Positions 25,644 through 36,127 are shown, numbered from the stretch's first letter. The stretch is DNA of 64,000 nucleotides from Actinomycetota bacterium (GCA_019240215.1 JAFAYQ010000038.1:1-64000), one strand, 5' to 3'. Made by a program: numbers and translations. The notes: generated by a model not told the origin, from the letters alone.

Positions 25644-25675
25644 ACATAAGACTTTGATAGTTGTCCGGATTTAGA
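25629..25675. repeat. 16-bp direct repeat pair
   Basis: GTTGTCCGGATTTAGA occurs at 25629-25644 and 25660-25675. The first copy contains the stop codon of the RDD gene. A small AAACC/GGTTT hairpin follows and may terminate transcription of the convergent pair. Confidence 0.85.
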
Positions 25676-25707
25676 AAAACCTGAAAGGGTTTCCTCGGGC
25701 TACGTCC

Positions 25708-26403
25708 TCAGCGGGCGCGGGGCCGCGGCATCTTGGGCTGGCGCGCGCCCTTCGGCATTGGGCCCTTGGGGGCCTGCAGGGTCTGCGGCAGCGCCTTGAG
25801 CCGGTAGTTCAGGTCGGCCACCTGGGGGCCCTTGAGGTCGCGGGGGAGCTTCATGATCTTCTTCTGCAGCTGGCGCAGCGGCACCTGGCCGTCGCCGTCG
25901 CCGACCTGGAAGTCGAAGACCGGCACGTCGAACGCGACCCGTGTCACCCGCTTCTTCTCGGCCGCCAGCAGGCCCGGCAGCCGGTTGGCGGAGCCCTCAC
26001 CGACCAGGATGACGCCCGGCCGGCCGACCGCCCGGTGCACCACGTCCATGTTGCGGTTGGCGGCGATGGCGGGGGTGACCGTCCAGTTGCCGCGCATGCT
26101 CTGCAGCACCGCCGCGGCCGCGCCCGGCTGGCCCTCGATCGAGGAGTACTGCGAGCTCTGCGCGAACCGGCCGAACAGGAACACCGACACCAGGATCCCG
26201 CCCAGGACGCCCAGCGGGATCAGGTAGCCGGCCAGCCCGGTCAGCAGGCCGACGACGACCAGCACGACCAGCACCGCCAGGCCGCTGCCGATCACGATCG
26301 GGAGCGCCCGCGGGTTGGCCTTGTGCACCAGGCCGGCCACCATGCGTATCTGTGCGATACGCCCGGGGGTCGCCTCGTCGTCCGTGTTCTTGTCCTTCGC
26401 CAT
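25708..26403 (-). CDS. DUF4191 family membrane protein
   Basis: The 231-residue protein has two adjacent hydrophobic segments (about 35-55 and 60-80). A soluble domain follows with [15 protein letters not shown] and [28 protein letters not shown], and a basic tail rich in Lys/Arg/Pro. This matches DUF4191, which is commonly encoded directly after lipA in actinobacteria, as here (75 bp gap). No biochemical role is known. Confidence 0.9.
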   Translation of the reverse strand: MAKDKNTDDEATPGRIAQIRMVAGLVHKANPRALPIVIGSGLAVLVVLVVVGLLTGLAGYLIPLGVLGGILVSVFLFGRFAQSSQYSSIEGQPGAAAAVLQSMRGNWTVTPAIAANRNMDVVHRAVGRPGVILVGEGSANRLPGLLAAEKKRVTRVAFDVPVFDFQVGDGDGQVPLRQLQKKIMKLPRDLKGPQVADLNYRLKALPQTLQAPKGPMPKGARQPKMPRPRAR

Positions 26404-26478
26404 GCCTGGCAGGATAAGGGTTTCTGACCCGTGGAGCGAAACCGCCTCGCGTGCTGAATCCCTACCGCAACCTGCGCC

Positions 26479-27387
26479 TCAGCTGGTTGCCGACGCGCGC
26501 CCGCTGACCGCCTGCCGGTACAGGCGGCCGGCCCGGTAGGAGGACCGCACCAGCGGGCCCGACATGACCCCCGCGAACCCCAGCGCCAGCGCTTCTTCCT
26601 GCAGCTCGACGAACTCCTCGGGCTTGACCCAGCGCTCGACCGGGTGGTGCTTGGGTGACGGCCGCAGGTACTGGGTGATCGTCAGCAGGTCGCAGCCGGC
26701 CGCCCGCAGGTCGGCCATGGCCGCGCTGACCTCCGGGCGCTCCTCGCCCATGCCGAGGATCAGGTTCGACTTGGTCACCAGCCCGGCCGCCCGGGCCTGG
26801 CTGATCACGTCCAGCGACCGCTCGTAGCGGAACCCGGGCCGGATGCGCTTGAAGATCCGCGGCACGGTCTCGACGTTGTGCGCCAGCACCTCGGGCCGGG
26901 CGCTGAACACCTCGGCCAGCTGCTCCGGCACCGCGTTGAAGTCGGGGATCAGCAGCTCGACGCCGCAGCCGGGCACGGCCGCGTGGATCTCCCGGGCGGT
27001 CTGCGCGTACAGCCAGGCGCCGCCGTCGGGCTGGTCGTCGCGGGCCACGCCGGTGACGGTCGCGTAGGCCAGCCCCATGGTGGCCACCGACTCGGCCACC
27101 CGGCGCGGCTCGTTCCGGTCCAGCGGCTGCGGCTTGCCGGTGTCGATCTGGCAGAAGTCGCAGCGGCGGGTGCACTGGTCACCGCCGATGAGGAAGGTGG
27201 CCTCGCGGTCTTCCCAGCACTCGAAGATGTTCGGGCAGCCGGCCTCTTCGCAGACCGTGTGCAGCCCTTCCCGGCGCACCAGGGCCTTCAGCTCGGTGTA
27301 CTCGGGGCCGGTGCGGAGCCGGGTCTTGATCCACGGCGGCTTCTTCTCGATCGGGACCTGGCTGTTGCGGGCTTCGAGCCGCAGCAT
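26479..27387 (-). CDS. lipA: Lipoyl synthase
   Basis: Radical SAM enzyme that inserts two sulfurs into octanoyl groups on lipoyl domains. The start is probably ATG 27387 (302 residues), preceded by GAGGGG; a GTG at 27414 would add nine residues but its ribosome-binding site is too close. The auxiliary cluster cysteines are in [12 protein letters not shown] and the radical SAM CxxxCxxC is CTRRCDFC. The C-terminal Arg-Ser-Ser motif (LVRSSYRAG) that ligates the auxiliary cluster is present. lipB is not adjacent on this side. Confidence 0.96.
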   Translation of the reverse strand: MLRLEARNSQVPIEKKPPWIKTRLRTGPEYTELKALVRREGLHTVCEEAGCPNIFECWEDREATFLIGGDQCTRRCDFCQIDTGKPQPLDRNEPRRVAESVATMGLAYATVTGVARDDQPDGGAWLYAQTAREIHAAVPGCGVELLIPDFNAVPEQLAEVFSARPEVLAHNVETVPRIFKRIRPGFRYERSLDVISQARAAGLVTKSNLILGMGEERPEVSAAMADLRAAGCDLLTITQYLRPSPKHHPVERWVKPEEFVELQEEALALGFAGVMSGPLVRSSYRAGRLYRQAVSGRASATS

Positions 27388-27490
27388 CCGGCGCCCCTCA
27401 GGTGCGACTACCACCCTCCCAGATTACGTTCCGCCCGGCCGTGGCCGGCCAGCGCCTGTGACGCCGGCGTCAAGCTCCGCCACTCGCTCA

Positions 27491-27565
27491 GAAATCCCCA
27501 TCACCGACGCCGAACTGGACCAGGGCCTGGCCACGCTGGCCGACGCGGTCCACACGATCTGCTGA
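27491..27565 (+). pseudogene. Orphan C-terminal fragment of an aminotransferase-like gene
   Basis: The plus-strand frame reads EIPITDAELDQGLATLADAV and ends HTIC-stop at 27565. This resembles the last helix of class III (GABA/ornithine-type) aminotransferases. No start or upstream domain exists before it, since lipA occupies the upstream DNA on the other strand. It looks like the remnant of a gene removed by deletion. Confidence 0.4.
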
Positions 27566-27616
27566 GCGGCCGGCCCGGCCGCCGGCCAGCGCCTGACCTG
27601 CTGCGATCATGAACCG

Positions 27617-28429
27617 ATGGCAACCAGCTGGCCCGGCCCGGGCACCACGATCTGCGTGCTCGGCGACGCGCACCTGGACGTGGTGGTCCAGCTGGCCGGG
27701 CCGGTGGCCACCGAGACCGACACCCCGGCCCACACCGACGTCGGGGTGGGCGGGCAGGCGGCCAACGTGGCCGCCTGGATCGCCGGCCTCGGCGGCCAGG
27801 CCCGGCTGATCGCCGCCTGGGGCAGCGACCCGGCCGCCCGGCTGGTGACCGACGAGCTGACCCGGCGCGGAGTCCAGCTGGCGGGCCCGGCCCTGGACGG
27901 CCGGACCGGGGTGGTGGTCTCGCTGTCGGACCGGGGCCGGTCCCGCTCGATGCTGACCGACCGGGGCGTCGGGCCCCAGCTGGCCGCGGTCGAGGACGGC
28001 TGGCTGGCCGGGTGCGGCTGGCTTCACCTGCCCGCCTATAGCCTGGTAGCGGAGCCGGTCCAGGGGGTGGCGCTGGCCGCCGCCGCCCGGGTGCCGGGCC
28101 GCAGCCTCGACCTGTCGTCGACCGCGGCCGTGCGTGACTTCGGGGTCGAGCGGTTCCGCGCACTGGTGGCCGGGCTGCGGCCGGACGTGATCTTCGGCAC
28201 CGAGGCCGAGACCGAGCTGGTCGGGCCGATCGCCGGGGCCGAGGCCGTGGTCAAGCTGGGTCCGCGTGGGGTCCGTACCGCGGCCGGCACCTGGCCGGCC
28301 TGGCCGGCCGAGCCGGTCGACTCGACCGGCGCCGGCGATGCGTTCGCCGCTGGTTACCTGGTCGGCGGGATCGAGCTGGGGTTGGAGGCGGCCGCCCGGG
28401 CCGTATCGAAGATGGGAGCTATGCCGTGA
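27617..28429 (+). CDS. psuK: PfkB family sugar kinase, probable pseudouridine kinase
   Basis: The 270-residue ribokinase-like protein has the PfkB signatures: GVGGQAANVAAWIAGLGG near residues 43-60 and DSTGAGDAFAAGY with catalytic Asp241 (235-247). On its own it could phosphorylate several nucleosides or sugars. Its 4-nt overlap with the pseudouridine-5'-phosphate glycosidase gene makes pseudouridine kinase (pseudouridine to its 5'-phosphate) the best assignment. The protein is short for the family but complete. Confidence 0.82.
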   Translation: MATSWPGPGTTICVLGDAHLDVVVQLAGPVATETDTPAHTDVGVGGQAANVAAWIAGLGGQARLIAAWGSDPAARLVTDELTRRGVQLAGPALDGRTGVVVSLSDRGRSRSMLTDRGVGPQLAAVEDGWLAGCGWLHLPAYSLVAEPVQGVALAAAARVPGRSLDLSSTAAVRDFGVERFRALVAGLRPDVIFGTEAETELVGPIAGAEAVVKLGPRGVRTAAGTWPAWPAEPVDSTGAGDAFAAGYLVGGIELGLEAAARAVSKMGAMP

Positions 28430-29334
28430 CCGTGTACACGCAGGTGTCGGAGGAGGTCGCCACCGCCCTGGCCGAACGGCGGCCGGTGGTGGCGCTGGAG
28501 ACCACGCTGGTCTCGCACGGGTTCTCCGGCGGCCGGGGGCTGACGGTGGCGGTCGAGTCCGAGCGCCGGGTCCGGGCGGCCGGGGCGGTGCCGGCCACCG
28601 CCGGCATCCTCGACGGCGCCATCCACATCGGGCTGAGCTCAGCCGAGCTGGAGCGGTTCTCGGCCGCCGGGCTGTCGGCCCGCAAGGTTGGCGCCCGCGA
28701 CCTGGCCGCCTGCCTGGCCCAGGGGGCGATCGGCTCGCTCACCGTCGGCGGCACGATGGCCGTCTGCCGCCAGGTCGGCATCAAGTTCATGGGCACCGGC
28801 GGCATCGGCGGGGTGCATCGCGGCTTCGCCGACACCCTCGACATCTCCAGCGATCTGCTGCAGCTGGCCCGGACCGAGGCGGTGGTGGTCTCCTCCGGCC
28901 CCAAGTCGCTGCTGGACGTGGCCGCCACCGGTGAGCTGCTGGAGACGCTGGCCATCCCGGTGCTCGGCTGGCAGACGGCCACGCTGCCCCGCTTCTACAC
29001 CGCCGCCGGCGGCCCCCCGGTCTCGGCCACGGTCAGCGACTCGCCCGAGGTGGCCCGCATCTGCGCCGCCCACTGGCAGCTCAACGCTGGTGGTGGCCTG
29101 CTGCTGGCCCGTCCCCCGGTCGGCGGCATCGACATCGACCCGCTGATCGACGAGGCGGTCGCCCGGGTCAGCCGCGAGCACCGCTCCGGCCAGGCCGTCA
29201 CCCCCGCCATCCTCGCCCTGCTCGACGAGCTCAGCGACGGCCGCAGCGTCGAGGTCAACCGCCGCCTGATCGAGGACAACGCCGGCCTGGCGGGCGAGGT
29301 CGCTGTCGCCTACACCCAGCTCACCACCGCCTGA
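28426..29334 (+). CDS. psuG: Pseudouridine-5'-phosphate glycosidase
   Basis: The 302-residue enzyme splits pseudouridine 5'-phosphate into uracil and ribose 5-phosphate. Conserved strings are ALETTLVSHGFSGGRG (about 23-38), KVGARDLAACLAQG, GGTMAVCRQVGIKFMGTGGIGGVHRG (about 107-132) and SSGPKSLLD. It starts with GTG inside the psuK stop and is therefore translationally coupled. It converges on the nucleoside phosphorylase gene 57 bp away. Confidence 0.94.
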   Translation: MTVYTQVSEEVATALAERRPVVALETTLVSHGFSGGRGLTVAVESERRVRAAGAVPATAGILDGAIHIGLSSAELERFSAAGLSARKVGARDLAACLAQGAIGSLTVGGTMAVCRQVGIKFMGTGGIGGVHRGFADTLDISSDLLQLARTEAVVVSSGPKSLLDVAATGELLETLAIPVLGWQTATLPRFYTAAGGPPVSATVSDSPEVARICAAHWQLNAGGGLLLARPPVGGIDIDPLIDEAVARVSREHRSGQAVTPAILALLDELSDGRSVEVNRRLIEDNAGLAGEVAVAYTQLTTA

Positions 29335-29391
29335 CCGCGCGGACTCCACTGGGCCGGCATTCGACCGGGCGAGTTCTGCCTCCGGCGGGAC

Positions 29392-30231
29392 CTAGCGGAC
29401 CGCGCCCGGCAGCACGCTGGCCAGCAGCGTCCCCATCCGGCTGGCGCTGGCCCGGCCGGCCTCGATGACCTCGGCGTGGCTCAGCGGCTCACCCGACAAG
29501 CCGGCCGCCAGGTTGGTGACCAGCGAGATCGCCAGCACCTCGGCGCCCAGGTGGCGGGCGGCGATCGTCTCCATCACCGTCGACATGCCGACCAGGTCGG
29601 CGCCCAGCGTGCGCAGCATGGCGATCTCGGCCGGGGTCTCGTAGTGCGGGCCGGGCAGGCCGGCGTAGACCCCTTCGCCGAGGGCCGGGTCGGCCTCCCG
29701 GGCCAGCCGCCGCAGCCGCGCCGAGTACGCCTCGGTCAGGTCCACGAACCGGGCCGGGTAGCCCGGCGGCGGCTCCGGTCCGGTCAGCGGCGAGCGGCCG
29801 GTCAGGTTCAGGTGGTCGCGGACGATCACCGGCTGGCCGACGTAGTAGCCGCCCCGGATGCCGCCGGCCGCGTTGGTCAGCACCACCACCTGGCAGCCGG
29901 CCGCGATCGCGGTGCGGACGCCGTGCACGGTCGCGCTGACCGGCAGCCCCTCGTACAGGTGGGTCCGGCCCAGGAACATCAGCACCCGCAGGTCCGGCGT
30001 GACCAGCGACTGCACCGTGCCCGCGTGCCCGGTCACCGTCGGCCGGGCGAACCCGCCCAGCTCGGTGACCGGCAGCTCGGTGACCTCGCCGCCCAGCGCC
30101 CGGGCGCAGGCCTGGGCGGCGGGCGCCCAGCCCGACCCGAGCACCACCGCCACCTCGTGCCGGTCCACCCCGGTCAGCTCGGCCAGCCGCTCCGCGCTCT
30201 CGGCCGCCGCGGCGTACGGGTCCTCGCTCAT
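29392..30231 (-). CDS. punA: Purine-nucleoside phosphorylase (trimeric type)
   Basis: The 279-residue PNP cleaves purine nucleosides with phosphate to base and ribose 1-phosphate. Motifs are VVLGSGWA (phosphate loop), [30 protein letters not shown] and [13 protein letters not shown]. The ATG overlaps the stop of the second permease in ATGA, so it is the last gene of the nucleoside importer operon and would act directly on imported nucleosides. Confidence 0.94.
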   Translation of the reverse strand: MSEDPYAAAAESAERLAELTGVDRHEVAVVLGSGWAPAAQACARALGGEVTELPVTELGGFARPTVTGHAGTVQSLVTPDLRVLMFLGRTHLYEGLPVSATVHGVRTAIAAGCQVVVLTNAAGGIRGGYYVGQPVIVRDHLNLTGRSPLTGPEPPPGYPARFVDLTEAYSARLRRLAREADPALGEGVYAGLPGPHYETPAEIAMLRTLGADLVGMSTVMETIAARHLGAEVLAISLVTNLAAGLSGEPLSHAEVIEAGRASASRMGTLLASVLPGAVR

Positions 30232-31496
30232 GCCTTCACGTAGGGCTGGCCGTCGGCGGCCGGCGCCCGCACCTGCCCGACCAGGCCCGCGACCGCGATG
30301 ATGGTGGCCACGTAGGGCACCATCAGCAGGAAGTAGGAGCCGATGGGCACGTTGATGGTGGACAGGATCGACTGCAGCTCGAAGGCGAAGCCGAACAGCA
30401 GGGCCGCCCCGACGCTGCCGAGCGGGGTCCAGCGCCCGAAGATCACCGCGGCCAGCGCGATGTAGCCGCGGCCGGACGACATGTCCTTGCCGAACGAGCC
30501 GACCGACCCGATGGTCAGGAACGCGCCGCCGATCCCGGCGATCAGCCCGGCCAGGATCACGTTGCGGTAGCGGGTCAGCTTGACGCTGATCCCGACCGTG
30601 TCGGCCGCCTGCGGGTGCTCGCCGACCGCCCGCACCCGCAGCCCCCAGGCCGTCTTGAACAGCCCGATCTGGACCGCCGCGACCAGGATGTAGGTGATGT
30701 AGAGGAACAGGGTCGAGTCGAAGAACACCGGCCCGATGATCGGGATGTCGCCCAGCAGCGGGATCTTGATCGGCAGGTAGGTCGAGGGGGAGTTGAGCGT
30801 GTTCGCGTACGGCACCAGCAGCTTGTCGTACAGGTAGCCGGTCAGCCCGGACACGAATACGTTCAGCACCACGCCCAGGATGACCTGGTCGACCAGGTAG
30901 GCGATGGCGAACACCCCGAGCAGCAGGCTGACCAGGCCACCGGCCGCCGACCCGGCGATGATGCCCAGCCACAGCGTCCCGAACGCGCTGGCGAAGATCG
31001 CCCCCGCGAACGCGCCGATCAGCAGCTGGCCCTCGATCGCGATGTTGATCACGCCCGCCCGCTCGCACAGGCAGCCGGCCAGCGCGCCGAGGATGAGCGG
31101 GATCGAGTCGGCCAGCGTGCCCTGGAACTGGTTGATCACGTTGAACGTGTTCGACGAGCCCGCGTAGGCCCAGCACAGCAGCGCGATCACGAAGAAGAAC
31201 AGCACCAGCCCGATCGAGGCCCGGCGGGCCACCTTGCCCAGCTCGAGCGCCCGGGCCGCGGCCAGCACGACCGACAGGCCACCCATCACGTAGGCGGTCG
31301 CCCGGCCCGGCAGCGCCAGGTTCGGCACGGTCACCTTGGCGAACGGCTGGGAAAAGGCCAGCGTGGCGTCGCCCTTGTGCGCGTAGTGGGCGAAGAAGAA
31401 GATGTCGATCAGCGCCAGCAGCAGGAAGGCCGCGGGCGCGACCCAGCGGCGGCCGATGCTGAGCGAGCTCCGTCCGGCGACGGCGAGGGTGGTCAT
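30228..31496 (-). CDS. ABC nucleoside importer permease 2
   Basis: This 422-residue permease belongs to the branched-chain/ribose-type BPD transport family used by Bmp-type nucleoside importers. It has about ten hydrophobic segments, with [21 protein letters not shown] and IVGRW-like [20 protein letters not shown] as conserved parts. ATG 31496 overlaps the stop of permease 1 and has AAAGGA upstream. It forms the membrane channel together with the protein encoded at 31493-32812. Confidence 0.92.
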   Translation of the reverse strand: MTTLAVAGRSSLSIGRRWVAPAAFLLLALIDIFFFAHYAHKGDATLAFSQPFAKVTVPNLALPGRATAYVMGGLSVVLAAARALELGKVARRASIGLVLFFFVIALLCWAYAGSSNTFNVINQFQGTLADSIPLILGALAGCLCERAGVINIAIEGQLLIGAFAGAIFASAFGTLWLGIIAGSAAGGLVSLLLGVFAIAYLVDQVILGVVLNVFVSGLTGYLYDKLLVPYANTLNSPSTYLPIKIPLLGDIPIIGPVFFDSTLFLYITYILVAAVQIGLFKTAWGLRVRAVGEHPQAADTVGISVKLTRYRNVILAGLIAGIGGAFLTIGSVGSFGKDMSSGRGYIALAAVIFGRWTPLGSVGAALLFGFAFELQSILSTINVPIGSYFLLMVPYVATIIAVAGLVGQVRAPAADGQPYVKA

Positions 31497-32812
31497 GAGT
31501 TCCATCCTTTGGACAGGACCTGGCCGGTTCCGCCGGCCCGCGCGGCCCGGAGCCGGAAGATGGCCCGGACCAGCGGCGGCGCCGCCACGAACATGACGAT
31601 CAGGGCCTGGATGACCTGGACGATGTCGACCGGGACGCCGGTCGAGGCCTGCATCAGCGGGGCCCCGGCGTGCAGCGCGCCGTACAGCAGGGCGGCCAGC
31701 ACCACGCCGCCCGGCTTGGACCGCCCCAGCAGCGCGACCGTGATCGCGTCGATGCCGTAGGTGCCGTAGCTCTGGAAGTTGAGGCTGAAGTCGGTGCCCT
31801 GGATCACGGTGGAGGCGGCCAGGCCCGCCAGGCCGCCCGCAATCAGCATGACCAGCACCCAGGTGCGGGTCACGCTCATGCCCGAGCTGCGGGCCGCGTT
31901 GGGGTTGGCGCCGACCGTGCGGAACTCGAAGCCCAGCGTGCTCCGGTTCATCAGCCACCAGACGCCGGCCGCGCAGGCCAGCGCGAGCAGGAACCCGGCG
32001 TTGATCCGCAGGTGGGTGCCGAACAGCAGCGGCAGGTGGGCGTTGCTGGCGATGTTGGGGCTGATCAGGTTGCCGTTGGCGCCCGGCTTCTCCAGCAGCT
32101 TCGGCTTGCCCAGCAGATAGGCCAGCAGGTACTGCATGATGTAGTTGGCCATGATCGTGACGATGACCTCGTGCGCACCGGTCCGGGCCTTGAGCAGCCC
32201 GACGACGTAGCCGAGCACCGCCCCGCCCACGAACCCGCCGATCACGCAGACGACCACGTGGATGACGATCGGCAGGTTGACCCCGTAGCCGAGCCAGGTG
32301 GCGAGGATCGCGCCGCCGATCCACTGGCTCGAGGCGCCGATGTTGAACAGCCCGGCCCGGAACGCGACCGCCACCGACAGCCCGGCCAGGATCAGCGGGG
32401 TGGCCTGCACGCAGGTCTCCGACAGCGGGTAGAACACCGAACTGACGGTGCCATCGTGCAGCGCGATGCTCATCGACTTCTGCTGGAACAGCGCCGAGAC
32501 CGTGTGCGGGTTGAAGATCGAGCCCTCGAAGATGGCCACGTAGGCGCCGGACGCGGCGTCCCAGGCCTGCGCGATCGCGTTACCGGGGCTGGAGAAGAAG
32601 TCGCCCCAGGCGTGCAGCACGCTCTGGGTGGTGAACGCGATCAGCAGGCCGCCCAGGACGATCGCGACCAGGATGGCCAGGATCGTGACCACCACCGAGT
32701 TGCCCTCGATGACGGCGTCGAGGATGGCCCGGCTGAACGAGGGCTTTTCCTCGGGCTTCCGGTCCGGGGTGGACCCCGGCGGGGCGGCCGGGGCCGACGG
32801 TGACTCGCTCAT
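31493..32812 (-). CDS. ABC nucleoside importer permease 1
   Basis: The 439-residue permease has a 30-residue Pro-rich cytoplasmic start, then several membrane segments. It carries the family string [22 protein letters not shown] and the cytoplasmic loop [20 protein letters not shown]-like sequence that contacts the ATPase. Start and stop both overlap neighbouring genes by 4 nt, showing tight translational coupling in the operon ATPase, permease 1, permease 2, PNP. Confidence 0.92.
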   Translation of the reverse strand: MSESPSAPAAPPGSTPDRKPEEKPSFSRAILDAVIEGNSVVVTILAILVAIVLGGLLIAFTTQSVLHAWGDFFSSPGNAIAQAWDAASGAYVAIFEGSIFNPHTVSALFQQKSMSIALHDGTVSSVFYPLSETCVQATPLILAGLSVAVAFRAGLFNIGASSQWIGGAILATWLGYGVNLPIVIHVVVCVIGGFVGGAVLGYVVGLLKARTGAHEVIVTIMANYIMQYLLAYLLGKPKLLEKPGANGNLISPNIASNAHLPLLFGTHLRINAGFLLALACAAGVWWLMNRSTLGFEFRTVGANPNAARSSGMSVTRTWVLVMLIAGGLAGLAASTVIQGTDFSLNFQSYGTYGIDAITVALLGRSKPGGVVLAALLYGALHAGAPLMQASTGVPVDIVQVIQALIVMFVAAPPLVRAIFRLRAARAGGTGQVLSKGWNS

Positions 32813-34527
32813 TTGGCCTCCGTCCCCGGACCCTCAGACGTGGCCCCACCAGCCCGGTCAGCCCCATCAGCCTCACGGCCACCAGCCTCAGAAGCCCTAG
32901 CGGCCCCTTCAACCCCAGCGGCCCCACCAGCCCCAGGGTCCTCAGCGGCCTCGACCGCCTCATCAGCCTCGCGGATCCCGGGCGCCTCCGGCACCTCGGG
33001 GGTCGCGGAGCCGTCGATGCCCGCCATCAGCAGGCCCAGCTCCTCGACCGGCACGTCCGGCGGCCGGAACCCGGTGAACCGGCCCTCGTACATGATCGCG
33101 ATCCGGTCCGACAGCGCGTAGATCTCGTCCAGCTCGGACGAGACCAGCACGACCGCCACCCCCCGGTCGCGCTCCTCGATGATCCGCCGGTGCACGAACT
33201 CGATCGACCCGACGTCCAGGCCGCGGGTCGGCTGGCTGGCCAGCAGCAGCGTGAGGTCCCGGCCCACCTCGCGGGCGAGGATGACCTTCTGCTGGTTGCC
33301 GCCCGACAGCGTGCCGACCGGGGTGTCGATGGACTGGGCGCGGATGTCGTACTCGGCCAGCCGCTCGGTCGCCGTCTGCCGGATCGCACCCAGCTTGAGC
33401 GCCACCCCCGACGCGTAAGGGGCCCGGTCGTAGGTGTCGAGCACGATGTTCTCGGCCACCGCGAACGAGCTGACCAGCCCGTCCTGCTGCCGGTCCTCGG
33501 GGATGTAGCCGACCCCGGCCCGCAGCCGGTCGCGCGGGCTGGCGCCGGTGATGTCGCGGTCGTTCAGGTGGATGCCGCCCTCGGTCACCGGCAGCAGCCC
33601 CATCAGGGCCTCGCACAGTTCGGTCTGGCCGTTGCCCTGGACCCCGGCGATGCCGAGGATCTCCCCGGCCCGGACCCGGAACGTCAGCCCGTTGACCGCC
33701 AGGGCCGCTTCCTCCCCGGGCACCAGCACCTGGGTGGTCGCCACCTTGAGGTCGCTGACGTCGAGCACGACCCGGCCGGGCGTGGCCGCCGTCTTGCTCA
33801 CCCGCAGCTGGACGTTGCGGCCCACCATCAGCGCGGCCAGCTCGTCCTCGCTGGTGGAGGGCGGCCGCTCACCGACCACCTGGCCCCGGCGCAGGATCGT
33901 CACCGTGTCCGCGATGGCCTGGACTTCCTTGAGCTTGTGGGAGATGAACACCACGCCCTTGCCGCCGGCCCGCAGCTCCCGCATGATCCGGAACAGGTCC
34001 TCGGTCTCACCGGGGGTCAGCACCGCCGTCGGCTCGTCCAGGATCAGCACCTGGGCGTCCCGGACCAGCGCCTTGAGGATCTCCACCCGCTGCTGCACGC
34101 CGACCGGCAGGTCCTCGGTCAGCGCGTCCGGGTCGACCCGCAGCCCGTACTGCTCGGACAGCTGGCGCACCTTGGCCCGCATCCGGCGGCGATCCAGCCA
34201 GCCCAGCGGCTTGGTCTCCTCGTGGCCGAGCGCCACGTTCTCGGCCACCGTGAACACCGGCACCAGCATGAAGTGCTGGTGGACCATGCCGATGCCGGCC
34301 GCCAGCGCGTCCTTGGGTGACTGGACGGTGATCGGCTGGCCGTCGACCAGGATCTTGCCCTCATCCGGCTGGAGCAGCCCGTAGAGGATGTTCATCAGGG
34401 TGGACTTGCCCGCCCCGTTCTCGCCGAGCAGGGCGTGGATGGTGCCCGGGGCGATGGAAAGGTCAATGTGGTCGTTGGCCACGAGGCTGCCGAAGCGCTT
34501 CGTGATGCCCTGCAGCTCGAGATTCAC
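32809..34527 (-). CDS. ABC nucleoside importer ATP-binding protein with two ATPase domains
   Basis: The 572-residue protein contains two fused ABC domains. The first has Walker A GENGAGKST (about 34-42) and Walker B LILDEPTAVL. The second has a diverged P-loop (GVQGNGQTE), a good signature LSGGNQQKV and a Walker B area LLLASQPTRGLD, where Gln replaces the usual Glu region. This asymmetry is normal for sugar/nucleoside-type dual ATPases. An unusual 65-residue Ala/Gly/Glu-rich tail follows residue about 505 and looks like low-complexity extension. Confidence 0.93.
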   Translation of the reverse strand: MNLELQGITKRFGSLVANDHIDLSIAPGTIHALLGENGAGKSTLMNILYGLLQPDEGKILVDGQPITVQSPKDALAAGIGMVHQHFMLVPVFTVAENVALGHEETKPLGWLDRRRMRAKVRQLSEQYGLRVDPDALTEDLPVGVQQRVEILKALVRDAQVLILDEPTAVLTPGETEDLFRIMRELRAGGKGVVFISHKLKEVQAIADTVTILRRGQVVGERPPSTSEDELAALMVGRNVQLRVSKTAATPGRVVLDVSDLKVATTQVLVPGEEAALAVNGLTFRVRAGEILGIAGVQGNGQTELCEALMGLLPVTEGGIHLNDRDITGASPRDRLRAGVGYIPEDRQQDGLVSSFAVAENIVLDTYDRAPYASGVALKLGAIRQTATERLAEYDIRAQSIDTPVGTLSGGNQQKVILAREVGRDLTLLLASQPTRGLDVGSIEFVHRRIIEERDRGVAVVLVSSELDEIYALSDRIAIMYEGRFTGFRPPDVPVEELGLLMAGIDGSATPEVPEAPGIREADEAVEAAEDPGAGGAAGVEGAARASEAGGREADGADRAGGATSEGPGTEAK

Positions 34528-34564
34528 CCGCCCGCCTCATCCCTTTAGAAGCCTCTACGCTGAA

Positions 34565-34603
34565 TTCCGGCCCGGGACGCAGCTCGCGCGTCCCGGGCCG
34601 GAA
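34565..34603 (-). terminator. Strong hairpin between the binding-protein gene and the transporter operon
   Basis: Perfect 16-bp arms (TTCCGGCCCGGGACGC and complement) flank a 7-nt loop. The hairpin lies 30 bp after the bmp stop and about 40 bp before the ATPase start, with no T-run. It could terminate part of the transcripts or protect the bmp mRNA 3' end, giving more binding protein than transporter. Confidence 0.75.
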
Positions 34604-34633
34604 ACCCTTTTATCAGGCCAGTCAGTCAGGCAA

Positions 34634-35761
34634 CTACGCCGGGCTCTTCGTGGCCACCTTGATCGAGCCGCTGATGATGCCCTGCTTCACCGTGTTCAGC
34701 TCGGACTGCAGGCTGGACGGGACCTTGCTGGCGAAGTCGTGGAACGGCGCCAGCGCCACCCCGCCGTTCTGCAGCGTGCCGATGTAGTTGCCGCCCTTGA
34801 AGCTGCCGCTGGCGGCGGTGGTCACCGCGTTCTTGACCGCGGTCTGGATCCCCTTGGTCACGCTGGTGATGAAGTACTTGCAGTACTGGGCGGCGCTGAT
34901 GCAGCCGTCGGTGTCCACCCACTCCATGTTGACCTTCTGGCTGCCGGCCTGGGAGTCCGCGTTCTGGACCGCCTTGGCCGCACCCAGGCCGACGTTGCCG
35001 GCCACCGGGAAGATGACGTCCGCACCTTCGGTGATGAACGTCTGGGTCAGGTTCTGCCCGTTGGTCTGGTTGGTGAAGTCACCGGTGAAGCTGCCGTTCT
35101 GGGAGCTCTCGTTCCAGCCCAGCACCGACACGTGGGTGCCGTGCTTGGAGTTGTAGTACTGCACGCCGTCGTAGAAGCCGTCCATGTAGATGGTCACGGT
35201 GGGCAGCTTCTCGCCGCCGAACGTGGCCACCTTGCCGGTCTTCGACATGCCGGCCGCCAGGTAGCCGCCCATGAACGCGTCCTGCGCGGTGTCGAACAGC
35301 AGCGCGTCCACGTTGGACAGGGCCGGCGTGTAGGCGTTGTCGACGATCGCGAACTTGCCGCTCGGGTTGGCCTTGGACGCGGTCTGCGTGGCCTGCGCCA
35401 TCAGGAAGCCGACGGTGACGATGATGCCGCACTTCTTGGCGATGAACGTGTTGATGTTCGGCGTGTAGTCGCTCTGCGTGGTCGACTGCAGGTAGGTGAC
35501 CGAGATCTTGCCGGGGTCAGCCGACTGCGCTTCCTGCATGCCCTGCCACGACGAGGCGTTGAACGACCGGTCGTCGATACCGCCGGTGTCCGTCACCATG
35601 CAGCCGAGGAACTTGCCTGCGGTCGATGCCGACGAGCTGCCTCCGCTGGGCTTGGCCGACGCCGAACTCGAACCGCTCGTGTTCGACGTGCTGCTCCCGC
35701 ACGCTGCGGCGAGCAGGCCCGCTACGGTCAGCACGGCGCTGGCCGCAAGGGTCTTCTTCAC
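34634..35761 (-). CDS. BMP family nucleoside-binding lipoprotein
   Basis: The 375-residue lipoprotein has a signal peptide ending in the lipobox LAAAC (Cys21) and a Ser-rich spacer. A Bmp-type periplasmic-binding fold follows: DTGGIDDRSFNASSWQGMQEA (about 57-77), TVGFLMAQATQTASKANP and GGYLAAGMSKTGKVATFGG. It should capture nucleosides outside the membrane for the importer encoded downstream. Such proteins often bind purine nucleosides, which fits the coupled PNP. It is divergent from cdd. Confidence 0.93.
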   Translation of the reverse strand: MKKTLAASAVLTVAGLLAAACGSSTSNTSGSSSASAKPSGGSSSASTAGKFLGCMVTDTGGIDDRSFNASSWQGMQEAQSADPGKISVTYLQSTTQSDYTPNINTFIAKKCGIIVTVGFLMAQATQTASKANPSGKFAIVDNAYTPALSNVDALLFDTAQDAFMGGYLAAGMSKTGKVATFGGEKLPTVTIYMDGFYDGVQYYNSKHGTHVSVLGWNESSQNGSFTGDFTNQTNGQNLTQTFITEGADVIFPVAGNVGLGAAKAVQNADSQAGSQKVNMEWVDTDGCISAAQYCKYFITSVTKGIQTAVKNAVTTAASGSFKGGNYIGTLQNGGVALAPFHDFASKVPSSLQSELNTVKQGIISGSIKVATKSPA

Positions 35762-36127
35762 TGGTTACCTCCTGTTTCGCGGGGCACCGTTGCCGCCTGT
35801 TCATGGGCAGTCGCCCGCCCCTCGCCCCGGAACTCACGCTGACACGGGCCGATCGGGGCCCGTTATTACCCCGCGCATCCCCTCGCTGGCCTTTTCCAGC
35901 CTTGCGCGCCGTGATGATTCGACCGTCTGGATCATCGCAGGTTAGCCCCGATGTGCCCGCCCGGGAAGAAGCGGAGGTCCCGGCTTTACACGTGTTGCCA
36001 AATCGCAATCGGGCCGTCGCCAGCGCCGCTTACGGGCGCCGGAGAGTCCCGCTTTACCTGCGCTGTTATCGTTCTTTTGGAAAAAGTGATCTCGGCCATG
36101 GTGGCCGCCCGCGGAGGTGGTTGGCGA
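35762..36127. other. Divergent promoter region between bmp and cdd
   Basis: No gene is seen here. The region must carry promoters for the nucleoside importer operon (leftward) and cdd-deoA (rightward). One inverted repeat lies at 35844-35863. A GGAGG element lies just before the cdd GTG. Confidence 0.55.
35844..35863. promoter_or_regulatory. Inverted repeat upstream of the nucleoside importer operon
   Basis: ACGGGCC and GGCCCGT form 7-bp arms around GATCGG, about 80 bp before the bmp start. It could be an operator or a leader hairpin. No regulator gene is adjacent. Confidence 0.3.
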
